Assembly: GCA_033032175.1 (NCBI GenBank)
Contig: CM065304.1
Span: 5,828,001 to 5,892,000 of the forward strand
DNA length: 64,000 nt
DNA from: Saturnia japonica
Taxonomy: Eukaryota > Arthropoda > Insecta > Lepidoptera > Saturniidae
Direction of reading: 5' to 3'
The notes beneath the pieces are model-generated. The model ran no database searches and was not told the DNA's origin. It was given only the letters and a program-made list of their open reading frames with translations. The position numbers were made by a program, and so were the translations under genes. Shown piece after piece: positions 37,360-48,709 of this stretch (position 1 is its first letter; each line of letters starts with the position of its first letter).

Positions 37360-37670
37360 ATCGGTAATCTTTTGGAACCGTATCTCAAAAAAAGGTACCC
37401 TTACAGAATCACTTCGTTGTCCATCTCTCTGTCTTTGAAAACCCTGTTTCTCAGGAATAAGTATGGGTATCAAATTGAAAATAATATCAAATACTTAAGT
37501 GTGCAATTGCTTGAAGCTGTGAAAAAATCAAATATCTAACCCAACGAAATCAAAAGATACGGCTGTTAATGCCGCATATTTTGACACTCGCAATGGAATC
37601 AAATGAATAGGGTACCTACATCCTAGAATCATGAAATTTGGCAAGAATTAGTGTCTTATACTATAAATAA
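37360..37670 (-). repeat. Dispersed repeat G, copy 2
   Basis: It is inverse to 1000-1380: 'cttacagaatcacttcgttgt', 'ccctgtttctcagga', 'gcttgaagctgtgaaaaa', 'gcatattttgacactcgcaatgg' and 'atgaatagggtac'. Confidence 0.6.
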
Positions 37671-37710
37671 AGAGAAAATTCCAAAAACCATAAATTTGTA
37701 GTTAAATAAC

Positions 37711-37738
37711 AATATATATATATATATATATATATATT
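37711..37738. repeat. (AT)n microsatellite
   Basis: About fourteen AT units. Confidence 0.95.
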
Positions 37739-39474
37739 TAATGAAATAATATATTGATAATTTCTATCGTGTTTCTTGCAAGTTCTTCTTCATGATTGGG
37801 ATGTTTTCCGAACAGGTGGTAGTGTTGTTACGTTCATAAATGTCTTCTTACGGCTTAAACTTAATAAAGTATTTTTTATTTGTTTTAATTAGATGTTGCC
37901 TGTGGTTGCGATGTAATCAGGTAAAAAGCCCTCTAAGCTCCAACCTCATTGTCATCTATTTCTTACCTGTTCAAGAAATTATACCTCTTACGGCTGCGCA
38001 ACGGCTAGATTGGATTACAAACTCTCACAATTCGAAAATTTCTTGACTGTTATTGTTATAAAGTTTGTCTAGCTGAAATTTGCAGCTCTTAATCTGAACC
38101 TATTAATATTGAAAATATTGCAGATACAATAGGTAAGCTGCTGTTTATACTAATATCATAAAGAGGTAAAGTTTCTATGTTTGAAATTTCTGGTAGTACT
38201 GATCCGACTCTTAAAAGTCTATAATTACAGTTTGTTCGTCATAAGACGGCTTGCATGACACATGTCAAATGTTTATTTTAGAGACGTAGAATAACTTAAA
38301 TTGGAACATCATTTTACAATTATCGATTCTTTTATCGATCAATCGATTTATAGATTATGAATTTAAATCAGCTGAGGTTTTGTAAATTGACAACATATGA
38401 GATTATAATCCGAAACACTTAAATTATTGAACAACATATTATGAAAACAAGATTTATTCTTCCAGTCAATTTTCTTCGTTACATGTTGCCGAAGTAAAAA
38501 TGTAGGAAATACGTGAGTTCATATTTATATTAGAAATTAAAAAATAAACTAAGCAATGAAATGTACAACGGTGTTCAATTAATACGATTAATTTTTAATT
38601 CTTTGATATTATTATTCTGGTCAGCCTGCTCTATTTTTAAGTAAAGTCATTGTATAGAGGAAGTTATTTAGGATTATGAAGTTCAAAATGTTTTTATAAG
38701 GTTCATCATTCATCATCAGGTAATATTTTTTTTATGATGATAATTAAATACTTAAAAGGCATGTTTTTAGGTTTAAATGTCTTAATTGGCACCACCTAAT
38801 AATTCACCTTCTAGGCACAATTCATGCAGTAAGTAACCTACGATTAAAAAAGTATGATATTTAGCTACACTATCCCTAAGTTATTAAGGCTATTTATATA
38901 TATTTTATATTGTAATTAATGCAAACGAATTTGTAGGTGGTTGTTAGTATGTTATGTCCGTACTTACCGGAAATTAAGAAGTGAAGTTTAAAATTGTCAT
39001 TGAATTGGCATCGAACCGCTTAATTTTTTTTATGAGGATGGGAATAGACATACGAAAATTTTAATAAGTACAATATCAGAAAATTAATATGAACTACAAT
39101 TTACTCAGGTCAAAGGTCCAATCAACAGAAATAAACATTTATTTTAAAAAACGTGTGCACGTTGATATGCATACGAATTATGCCAAATAGAAGTGCAGGG
39201 TCGTACTAAAGAGTTAAAGTACCCACTTTAAATGAATGAGTTAAACATTTTTATCGTTCTTATCATCTTTTTAGCGAAAGGATATAAAGGCAGAAATTTT
39301 GCTATATTAAGATATTCAATACACACTTAGTTTTAAGATTAAAATATTAGTCAAAGTTAATTAAGTTGCTAATCGATTTACCGCGTTATTTTTTATTAAT
39401 TATGTCTAGTAGATTGAAGTGTTTTAAACTTATATTGTTGTAGGTAATATTTGTGTTTGACTGATATCAATGAA

Positions 39475-39600
39475 GCTCAGTTTGCAGCGTAACGAATACG
39501 GCGTCAATCGGCCATCTTGGGCCACATCGTCACTTAACATCAGGTAAAAGTCTAGCTGAACGTTAAATTTACAAAGAATAAAAAATTTAAAAACAATAAT
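39475..39600 (+). mobile_element. SINE-like fragment (S4 3' part)
   Basis: It has 'ccatcttgggccacatcgtcacttaacatcaggtaaaagt' followed by an A-rich tail, as in the other S4 copies. The head is absent. Confidence 0.6.
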
Positions 39601-40164
39601 AAATAAAGAAAATCCAGTAACTAACGATAAGGGTTACTTCACATTTTACATTAATCATTTTATTTCTCATATTATCATCCCTGTATAAAAATCAGTATGC
39701 TAGGGTGACATGAACCCTTAAGTACGTCCCATTCGATGTCGTAAGTCGGTTGTGCAAAATGTCAAACGGTATCATAACAAGCACCATGCGTAGATTAGGA
39801 TCGGTCGCCCACAATTCATTCTTAAAGAGCTATAAAAATGTACAATGACCATCGGGAGTACTTGGTTTTGAACTTTAAGATGACGTTGGATATTTCTTCT
39901 TCACTTTCTTAATCTTTTGTTTTTCATTTCCAAAGAATATAAACGTGCGTACGGACATTCGCTTGCTGTGATCAATGACTAGGGTTGCCAGATATATGAA
40001 GGAGGAGAACAGATAAGTGCAATGACGTTTTATAAATAGACGTTTTATAGTATCACTAAAAGCAATTTCAACACGGTACAAATATTGTTATTACAACACT
40101 GTAAAGTTGAGAAAACAGGCTTAGCGTTCCTTGTAGTGTGCACACTTGTGAGTCAAAATTCAAA

Positions 40165-40440
40165 AGTGTAATCGTAATTTTGGCCGGATCGTGATTTGAT
40201 CTCTTATGACCATAATCACTCATTCACGAATCGTGAAAAATCACGAATACGTATGACGAATCATCACTATCAATCGTCTGAAGAATTATTCGTTTTACCA
40301 GATCGTTTTTTAAATAAATTTGAACAATTATACGTGTTCATAGAATCGTCATTTATCATGAATCGTTAATTAAATCACGATTCGGTTTACAAATTGTGAA
40401 CGTCTGTCCGTCATTGACGAATCGTTATTGACGGATGTAC
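40165..40440. repeat. Cluster of AATCGT / ACGATT motifs
   Basis: Seven AATCGT or ACGATT hexamers fall within about 260 bp (near 40171, 40230, 40272, 40343, 40361, 40377 and 40420). There are further GATCGT, ATCGTGATT and ATCACGAAT variants. The most symmetrical site is TTCACGAATCGTGAA (40223-40237), a 15-bp palindrome. No such density is seen elsewhere by eye. It may be a binding-site cluster or the subterminal repeat array of an unrecognised DNA transposon. Confidence 0.6.
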
Positions 40441-40559
40441 GTGTGAAGGTGCTGTTATGTGATAAATTTGAAAGAATTAGACGACATTTTGTGGAAAGTT
40501 TACCTGTGACATATACAGAGTAGATTTTTGAGATAGGACAGTAAGAGTAAGATAGCATA

Positions 40560-40985
40560 ATCGTTGTAGCTACAGGAAAACTTTCTAAGGAGACTGTCCT
40601 TTAATTTTTGAAAAATATTGACCAGCATTTACAGTTTTTTAAAGTCAGTAACAAAATTGGAAATTTACACAAAATCTTTTTTTCGTGTCAATCGTTCCTA
40701 TTTTTTTATAAGGATCAATAAACATTGTACTGTTTTGGGAGCCAATAAAACACTCACTTTCAGACACTGAGATAGTACTCTATTTGTAAACAGAACACGT
40801 CCGCACTCGCCTACGGTCGGTAAGCGACTGCCACGCTTATGTGTCTTGCGCATACACTACAAACATTAACGGTCTAAGGTTAGAGTACAAAAAATGTCAG
40901 AAATCGCAAAAAAAAAAACTTTTTCCATACATTTTACAGGAAATCATCGTGGCTTCGATAATCTTTTGCAAGAAAATAAACTAAC
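40560..40985 (-). repeat. Dispersed repeat F, copy 2, with insertion
   Basis: It is inverse to 10645-10935. The match is interrupted at about 40738-40885 by sequence with 'acacgtccgcactcgcctacggtcgg', absent from copy 1. Confidence 0.65.
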
Positions 40986-41524
40986 TTATTATTTTAATTA
41001 AACTTTTCCTATTGGACTTTTTAGGGGTTACAAAGAAGTGCTACGATGAAAAAAAATTGGAAGAGAATGAAAAAAGAAACCAAAATAGATAATCATTCTA
41101 GCGAATATTACAACATTAAATATTTGTCAATAAAAGTGATGTAAAAGATATAGAGATTTCTGTAGATATTTTACAAATACTTCGTCTATTTATTGTAGTA
41201 TCAATAAAAAAAATACTTTTCACGGGTTTTAAAGTGAAATATAAGCTTAACACGAGTAAAATATATATGAATCAATTGGAAAAACCAACGTGCAATATTA
41301 CTTATATTATTAGAAGTATATTCTAAATATAGTTTCCTATTGTGGATATAAATTTTATTTTAAATACCGATTGATCACGAGTTACATATTAAAAGGAAGT
41401 TATGACTCAGAGACAAATAAAAATATAGTGTTTCCTTTGCACCAATAAATAGACGTAGGAAATTTTGTATATTGAGGATATTTGGAGGGAAAAGAATGAA
41501 CTGTATGGACTTGGAATATTATGC

Positions 41525-41625
41525 ACGATGCTTCGTGGATCTGCAAGTGTTAATTACGCAATAATTATTTTTATCCTGTAAATTAATTTCTACTCATATT
41601 ATTGTCAATTCTTTTATATAACTTA
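41525..41625 (+). repeat. Relative of the 4339-4506 foldback (left half)
   Basis: 'ttaattacgcaataattattttta.cctgta' and 'ctactcatattattgtcaa' align with 4374-4430. The terminal inverted repeat is not present. Confidence 0.5.
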
Positions 41626-41822
41626 TCAATTGAGTAGTTACATTTATATTTACTGTTTACAAAATTACATTAAAATCGGCCGTGAATTATAAATAATTTA
41701 ATTTTATGAGTGCTTTAAAAAAAAATACTTTTTGTGATACTGATAATTCTAATAGCCTATCAATTTAACAATGATATAAGCTTCCAGTGTACAAAATTTC
41801 ATAAAAATCGGTCAAGCCATTA

Positions 41823-42173
41823 TCATCATTATATTAATACGTGGAGCAAAAACTTTAAGCCTTTTTTAAGCGTATTGCGTGTACGAAAGATTGTGATTTG
41901 GCATGGTTAAAGTTTATATGGAGATGGAGTGCAGAAAGTTAAAATGTATCTATAATATCTGTTACTAATGTAATAAATTAAATTACTGCGAATCCTAACC
42001 CGACAAGTGCCATTGAACTTAGACCCCCCAAAATATTGACATTGTCACTCAATGAAAAGTGACAGCAAGTGATTAATATTCATTGTTTAGGTTCATACGG
42101 CAAATATGAAATAGAAAATAATCAAAGCCGCTGGTCGAATTTCGATCATTGGGCTATCGCTAAGTAGTGTTAA
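41823..42173 (+). mobile_element. Non-autonomous Helitron-like element, family E, copy 2
   Basis: It starts TCATTATATTAATACG-like (from about 41823) and ends ATCGCTAA (42170-42173), a variant of the CTRR terminus. The interior is colinear with 34745-35101. Confidence 0.75.
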
Positions 42174-43133
42174 ATTCGCAACAGGTTTAATAAAAAATAT
42201 CATATACGTAGTACATGCTTTTTTATTAGATGTCAATTTGGATATTTATTAAAAAAATACATGTACATACAGAACCACAGATTTATTATTATAGATGCGG
42301 AAAATAGAATAGGCAACAATCATCATTTATTTATTTTTAGGAAGACTAACAGCTTTTCATTAACAAACTTATTATAATGTAAGTAGCAAACACGGGCACG
42401 CATTGCTGTGACTCAGAAAAAAAAATTTGATCCGAACGCTACCAAACTTTACAGAATCAACGGTATTTAATAGTATGAATATTGACAATTTCACCAAAAT
42501 CGCTCGTCGTTTTTGAGTCCATAGAGAATATACATACAAACATCTATTTTTATATACATACATAACGTACTACTAGAAATATACTTGATGGGGAAAACCG
42601 ACCCTGCGTAACGGGAAAAGGCGAGGCCAAAGAAGAAGCTAGCGTAGAAACACACAGCCCTCACCGACTACACCTACTGCAGAGAACGTAAATCTTTTTT
42701 TTTTTTTATAATTCCGGTTCCATACCTATACAGCATACTCCAGGTGAAAAGCACAATAAAGTATTTTTAAAGTTTTAATATTTTTTAAATCTGATCAAAG
42801 ACGATAGACGAAATATAACAGCATGCAAGATAAAGAGCATAATTATTCAGGATAAACAAGTTCTAACTTACGCCCTAATGCTTGTATTGTAATCCAAGTG
42901 TGTAGATCAGGGTATTACTTTTTTTCCTAACCCACGCCGTCTTTTCCCCTCGAGGTAAGTCACTCGGAAAATCAATAATATATATCGAATGTATTTTCTT
43001 TGAATGTTTTTGTTTCATCTACAACATTCACAGATAAAGGAAGAATTAATAATTATAAAATAATTTCACGCCTCAAGACACGATTGTAGTACCTATTGCA
43101 GATACTTATTGATCTTATATAAGTGTTATCGTA

Positions 43134-43490
43134 TCTATATACAAATAATAAAATTGATGCGTCTGTTTGTAATGTAAAAATAAAAGCTTTTTACTCAATG
43201 CATGTTAAAGTATATACAGTACATAAATCAACACAAAAACAATTTTTGAAACTTTTGTATGTTCTGGCTAATCTCTGAACGGTTGGATCGATTTTGACGA
43301 GACTTTAGCTAGCTGTTGATATTATAAGACGTAGCTTAGGTTACTTTTATTACAAAAAAAGACTTAGGATTTCGCGCAAATTAAAGTAGCAATGCCCAGT
43401 TGATACTGCGCGCGCTCCACACAGATATTCCTCTTCGGAGTTGTCGCCGCATTCGAAATTCCACGTGGACAAAGTCGCAGGCAAAGTTAG
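43134..43490 (+). mobile_element. Non-autonomous Helitron, family A, diverged
   Basis: It starts TCTATATACAAATAATAAAA and ends 'gtcgcaggcaaagTTAG', a mutated CTAG, flanked by A and T. The middle has lost the region around 'gcttaaatggctta'. Confidence 0.75.
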
Positions 43491-43857
43491 TACATATTAA
43501 ATAAAAATGTAAGTACATTATTTTATACAAAGTACATGCTCGTAATATCGAAGGAGGTTGTAGATTCGGTTCTTCTATACAGGAAATTACTTTTATTTAT
43601 GTAATAAACTCTGTTAAAAGACCTGTGTCTGTTTGTATAATTAATCAATATAGATAAATTACCTTTTTACCTCTACCTTTCTTCGAAATGCAACGACTTA
43701 CATGCCATCTGTTGTAAAATGTTTGTACTGATTCAAAGACCTTCATGAGAGTGCGCAAAATGACTCACCAAAGTTACATCGCAATTGAATGAATTATTTA
43801 GGAATGCTTATGAGCCAAAAACATAAGGAAATATTAATTTATTATAACTAGCGATTG

Positions 43858-44211
43858 TCCTAAGGTCGAAATTCGACCAATTACTTTTTGATCATAGACT
43901 ATTTTCTGTTTGATATTTGCAGTATTCATGAATCTAAACAATGAGTATTAATTATCTACATCACTTGCTGTCATTTTTCGTTGTGACAATATCAATATTT
44001 TGGGGGGTCTAAGTTCAATGACACTGGTCAGGTTAGGATTCGCAGTAGTAATTTGTTTAATTTAATATATTAGCAACAGATATTATAGATAAATTTTAGT
44101 TTTCTGCACTCCTTCTCCATATAAACTTTAATCGTGCCAAATCTCACAGTCTTCCGTGCACGCAATACGCTTAAAAAGGGGTAGAAAGCTTTTGCTTCAC
44201 GTGGCAATATA
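43858..44211 (-). mobile_element. Non-autonomous Helitron-like element, family E, copy 3
   Basis: On this strand the 3' end is intact: CTAG at 43858-43861, preceded on the element strand by the perfect hairpin GGTCGAATTTCGACC about 10 bp inside. It is colinear with the other two E copies. Confidence 0.8.
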
Positions 44212-44514
44212 TCTCGTGTACATCTCGCGTTCTACCTTAAGAATATATTGAATACGGTTAAAAAAACCTCAATTAATAACGAATCCAATAACTTTATGTC
44301 AAAAGTGTTGATTTTTGACAAAGTTTACTTACAAAAGCAAGTCTTTAACATGCTTATTAGTTTCGTCCATGATAAATTTGCTATTTTTGTTATATACAAA
44401 CTTCAATTATTGTTCTTTATTTCATTTAACGCGAGTTAACTGTCTGTATGTGTGTGAAAAATAGTAAAAATACACATAATTTTAGTATACAATACAAATT
44501 TTGACATGTCTAAA

Positions 44515-44605
44515 TAAGTTTCGGATTTCGGCCGAAACAGAGGCTGAGGCCGATAATTCGGTTTCGGTTTCGGCTGAAAATCCTGTTTCCGTCGGACACT
44601 ACTAA
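44515..44605. repeat. TTTCGG-rich repeat patch
   Basis: Many TTTCGG/CCGAAA units ('tttcggccgaaac', 'ttcggtttcggtttcggctgaaa') lie in about 80 bp. This looks like the internally repetitive part of a common lepidopteran element; its class is not determined. Confidence 0.55.
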
Positions 44606-45647
44606 CTATACTACTATAATTATAGATTATTAATGAATAACTGGAGCGAATGTGACTCGGGTAAAAAATATGAAATTTACGCACCTACCGAAGTACGAGA
44701 TAAATTAATATTGTTGGTTTAAACTCATTTATTTATGTTTTATATTTGCGTGATTGTAGTGTAGTGACATTTACTCGTATTAATTACGTTTTACATTTAG
44801 TGGATGACCGTTATTCACGTCTAGTCACGAATGATCTGTGATATAACTTCGTCTATGGAATCAAAGCACCCTCCGACTTGTTTTATGATTGATTGAGTCG
44901 CTATACAGTGTGTACGAGCACACGAAGTATGTTGCTATCTCTTGTCTAAATTTTATCGAAGTCTGTCAACCAATATGACGATTTACCGCGTGTAGATGTT
45001 ATAAAGTGCATTTTTTTATTCATTCCCCTCCTGTGTTGTAGAGGACATCCAAAGACCTGTTTTAATTCGTTCTGATATCACACTCAACGTAAGTGTTGGA
45101 AAAGAAATAGCTGTTTTTTTTTCCGTTGATGAAAACCGTTCGTTTGCTTTCTTCGATCGTTTTTTTTTTCTTTTACACGCGACTTGTTTTATACTAGTTT
45201 GTCGTACGATGGATTATTCCGCAGATTTTGCTCTTCGTATTTATTGAAAAGAAATGTATGATTATTAGATGGATAATTTTTGATGTTTTCTCGTGATTAC
45301 GTATGGTTATTTTATTTGGCAACATTTTCGCTTCTTTTTGTAGTGAAAATTTCTTTAGTTCCGATGTGATTTGAAACGTGATGAAACGAAAAAGCGACAC
45401 TAAATAGAGACAAACACATACATCTATAGGATTTATCGTGCGAGAAAATGAGATAGAATATATTATACGCTGTTTCGTACATACCTACTCTACTCTTTGT
45501 ACAATTATTGTGTGCGTGCCTGCATATTACAAAGGCGTCATAATACCCAGCGTGGTACATTGTTCACGTGTTTCGTTTATGTGAGTATTTTTTGTAAAGT
45601 TTCACTTCAAACGCATGTGAGCTGCACTGCACACATGATTTTTTTGT

Positions 45648-45740
45648 TATAAGTACCGTATAATACTTTCATATGTATTTAGTAAAAACTTGTTAATATG
45701 ACATTACAAACAGCCACTTAAATTTATTATTTGTATACAT
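45648..45740 (-). mobile_element. Helitron family A, 5' end fragment
   Basis: It has 'actttcatatgtatttagtaaaaac' and 'gacattacaaacagccactta', as in the family A 5' end; nothing else of the element is present. Confidence 0.65.
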
Positions 45741-46226
45741 TATAATTTAAACAAGTACTTTTTGAAAAGTAAAACATTTTTGAAAAATACGTAGTGTATT
45801 TTGCTATTCATTTTTTACTAACAAGAACTTAATTATTTACCAATTCTGAATCCTTTTTATTCTTTACATCTACTTTCTTAGAAGTTATTATATAACGCCA
45901 CAACTCCCTAGGTAATTCCGTGTGGAATCATCAATTCTATCTAATTTAGTTATGCCGCGTCTAAAAATATGCAGTTGAAAATAAATACGTTCAAACGGAC
46001 ACCCCTACCAACGTGTTTTATTACTTTTGTCGTTCAAATTAAGTATAATTATATTATACATAACTTATACAGTGTGACAGGTAGAAGTACCTAAGTGTAA
46101 AATGATGAACAATGTGACCTTGTATTGTTTGCTAATTTATTCAAAAAATTATAATTTGTTAAGTTCCTTCATGATTGTACACTTGCGATATTTTGGATAA
46201 GCACTTGAATTTATTAACTTTATTTA

Positions 46227-46490
46227 TTAGAAGCGCTTGCCCGCGGCTTCACTTGCGTCATAGTTGAGCCATAGCTTACATATCCCTTGCTAAATATTTA
46301 TTCTCATTGATCTACTTTAAGAAATAACGGGTTTTCACAAACTTTCATCCCCTTTTCATCATCATAGGGGTTGAATTTCAAAAAATCCTCCCTTCGTGCT
46401 CACCTACAGCGTAAAAGGAAAACGCATGAAAAATTTCTCGGCCCTAGTCCCAGTTGTTTCGGCTGTGCGTTGATATCCCCCCGCATCTAT
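46227..46490 (-). mobile_element. Non-autonomous Helitron, family C
   Basis: 'gcgcttgcccgcggcttcacttgcgtcatagtt' marks the 3' end, with CTAG changed to TTAG. 'tttcatccccttttcatcatcataggggt', 'cacctacagcgtaaaagg' and 'ctgtgcgttgat' follow as in 62085-62375 inverted. Confidence 0.7.
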
Positions 46491-46504
46491 ATTTATATCT
46501 TCTA

Positions 46505-46832
46505 CTATACACACAAATCATAAAATTAATATATAGGTTTGTAATGTCATAAGAACAGCTTTTTACTCAATTTTTACATTTTTTTCCTGTCTGTTTGTTT
46601 GCTTCAGCCAATCACCGAAACGGTTAAATCGCTTTTAACAGGACTCTCACTGGCAGATAGCTGATGTTATGTGGAGTAACTTAGGCTACTTTTATTTAAG
46701 AAAAATAATTAGGGTTCCGCGCAAATAAGATAAACTAAAGTGTCTAATACCCTACGCCCTACGGTGTACGTTTCCCATTGCCGCGGCCGTTCACCACAAA
46801 TTAAATTCCATGCGCGCATAGTTGCGGGCATA
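46505..46832 (+). mobile_element. Helitron family A, diverged
   Basis: The order 'ggtttgtaatgtcat', 'tcaccgaaacggttaaatcgc', 'gtaacttaggctacttttattta' and 'gcgcgcatagttgcgggcatag' follows family A; the terminal CTAG has become 'taact'. Confidence 0.65.
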
Positions 46833-47039
46833 GCAGTAACTAAATAAATTTAGTGGTACAACGGGACAACAATTCTAATTTTTTAATATAATTATTTGAT
46901 ATCCCCACACACTATACGCACAATCAATTAAGCATATTATTTAAATTATAACTGAACATATCTTAGAAATATTTATAACGCTACGATTTCGTTTCCTATT
47001 TGAGAGGTAAATTTATTTCGAGTTCGTAGAGTAGGGGTG

Positions 47040-47165
47040 TGACGCCATGTTGCGGCCGATTGGCGACCGACACTGTGACGGCCCGGGGCATAACCTCAAA
47101 CGTTTGGTGTTAATTAATGGCACCACCGCCATCTATCGGTAACGCCCTATCTATCACGCAGCGAC
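47040..47165. other. GC-richer patch with GCCATCTATCGG
   Basis: 'attaatggcaccaccgccatctatcgg' (about 47112-47140) is partly matched, inverted, by 'ccgatagatggcattgtggtcgagacattaatta' at 52688. It is likely a fragment of repeat H. A following frame (47170-47439) has no recognisable domain. Confidence 0.35.
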
Positions 47166-47169
47166 AGTT

Positions 47170-48190
47170 TTGTCGGTCATTTGTTGCGCTGTTCTTGGGA
47201 GTATTTGGGACGAATGTTCTTCGAGATACATTAATGAGGGAAGATATAGCTTAAAATATGTTTTAAGTTATAATATTACGGACTACATATTCTGTACATC
47301 ATTTATGATTTTTGATAATTTTAATAATATACTTAGTGATCAGATTTACCGTTGGTCTCCCGAAAATAGCTGTGTTGATTATCAGTACTTACCTTTTAAT
47401 GTAGTTGCAAACTTTTATACCATCACGTTATTCTTTTGACGGTGTTATTTTAATTTTTGCTTTCTTGATATCTCATCGTATAATATTTATATAGATACAT
47501 AATGAGGGTTATGATAATATTATGAAATTTGATAAATTAGTTAGTTGATAAAGCCGCTTATATTTTTTACTAGCTGTAAGTTCGCCTTCATGCTATTTCA
47601 CAATGTAATCAAGTTCTATTAAAATTTCATTAGAACCCGTCCAGAAGATCGATCTTGATCGAAGGATAAACATTCAAACAAACGTACTTTCGTATTGATA
47701 ATAAATATAATAGAGTACATTTCTTAGGACAAGGGCTTAGCCTAAAACTTTCTGTTGTGTAGTTTTCACTTTAAAACTTCATATCAGAACAGAATATATT
47801 TTATCTATTTATTAAAAATTAAACTGATTATAATAAATTATCAGTGTTTTGATATTTATCCTCAGGCTTAATGAGAAGTGTCTTCTAGTGCAAGGCTGTC
47901 CAATTCATTTTGGAAGTGGACTATAAATATGTATTGATTAAATATTAGCCAGGGCGGCGGGCCACTCCAGGTATTGATAAACTACAGTTTGTGGAGGGAG
48001 CTATTTTATGAGACAATTGCAATGGCCAAAGTTCATATTTCTTTATCGAATTCAAATTTAGAATAAAGTCAATAAACAAGATCTAAAAGTCGCAGTTCTT
48101 TGAAATACATTAAATTGATACCTTCATTGCGGCTGGCAATTGATAGATAAATATGTACATTTTAATTAAACAAAACTAAGTTTCACATGG
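47170..48190. other. AT-rich non-coding DNA, nothing recognised
   Basis: No exon or repeat match was identified. Confidence 0.45.
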
Positions 48191-48214
48191 CTTATTACAA
48201 AAAAAAGCAAACCT

Positions 48215-48310
48215 ATCAAGGTATACTTGGAATGTAAAAGATTATCAAAATACAGTTTCATCGAAATCGTTGGAGCCGTTTCCGAGAAATTAATTACATT
48301 TATACAGTGT
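48215..48310 (+). repeat. Dispersed repeat K fragment
   Basis: 'aaggtatacttggaatgtaaaa' and 'tttcatcgaaatcgttggagccgtttccgagaaa' match 13880-13985. Confidence 0.6.
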
Positions 48311-48449
48311 GTATTAAAACACCGTCGGATCCGTGAAGGTGTTATTAGGTATCGAGATTATATTCTGTTTATGTTATTTATCTTAGATTCTATGTAAAAA
48401 CATTATCCCTAATATAATATTTAAATGAGGAAACTTACATTGCAATACA

Positions 48450-48530
48450 GGCGGCGCGGCGCGGCGCGTCGCTGGATACCGCCATACGATCAAAAGTACA
48501 GCTGCGCCGAGACGCGGCTGGCGACGGTGT
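48450..48530. other. GC-rich islet with GGCGC repeats
   Basis: 'gcggcgcggcgcggcgcgtcgc' is followed by 'gcgccgagacgcggctggcgacgg'. It shares the GGCGCGGCGC character of 33258-33282 but no longer alignment. No protein is supported. Confidence 0.4.
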
Positions 48531-48709
48531 TAACATGTTTTAAAAATTTGCTATATTTTAGGGAAACTGAAACTAAATATTTAATTTTAAATCTCAATAA
48601 CATTTTTATTTTCATAATAAATAAAATTTTAATATTTTTTTTTGGTAATGTCATTGGGGTACCTACCTATATACCCCTTTCGGATTTTAATACATATTGT
48701 ATACAATAA

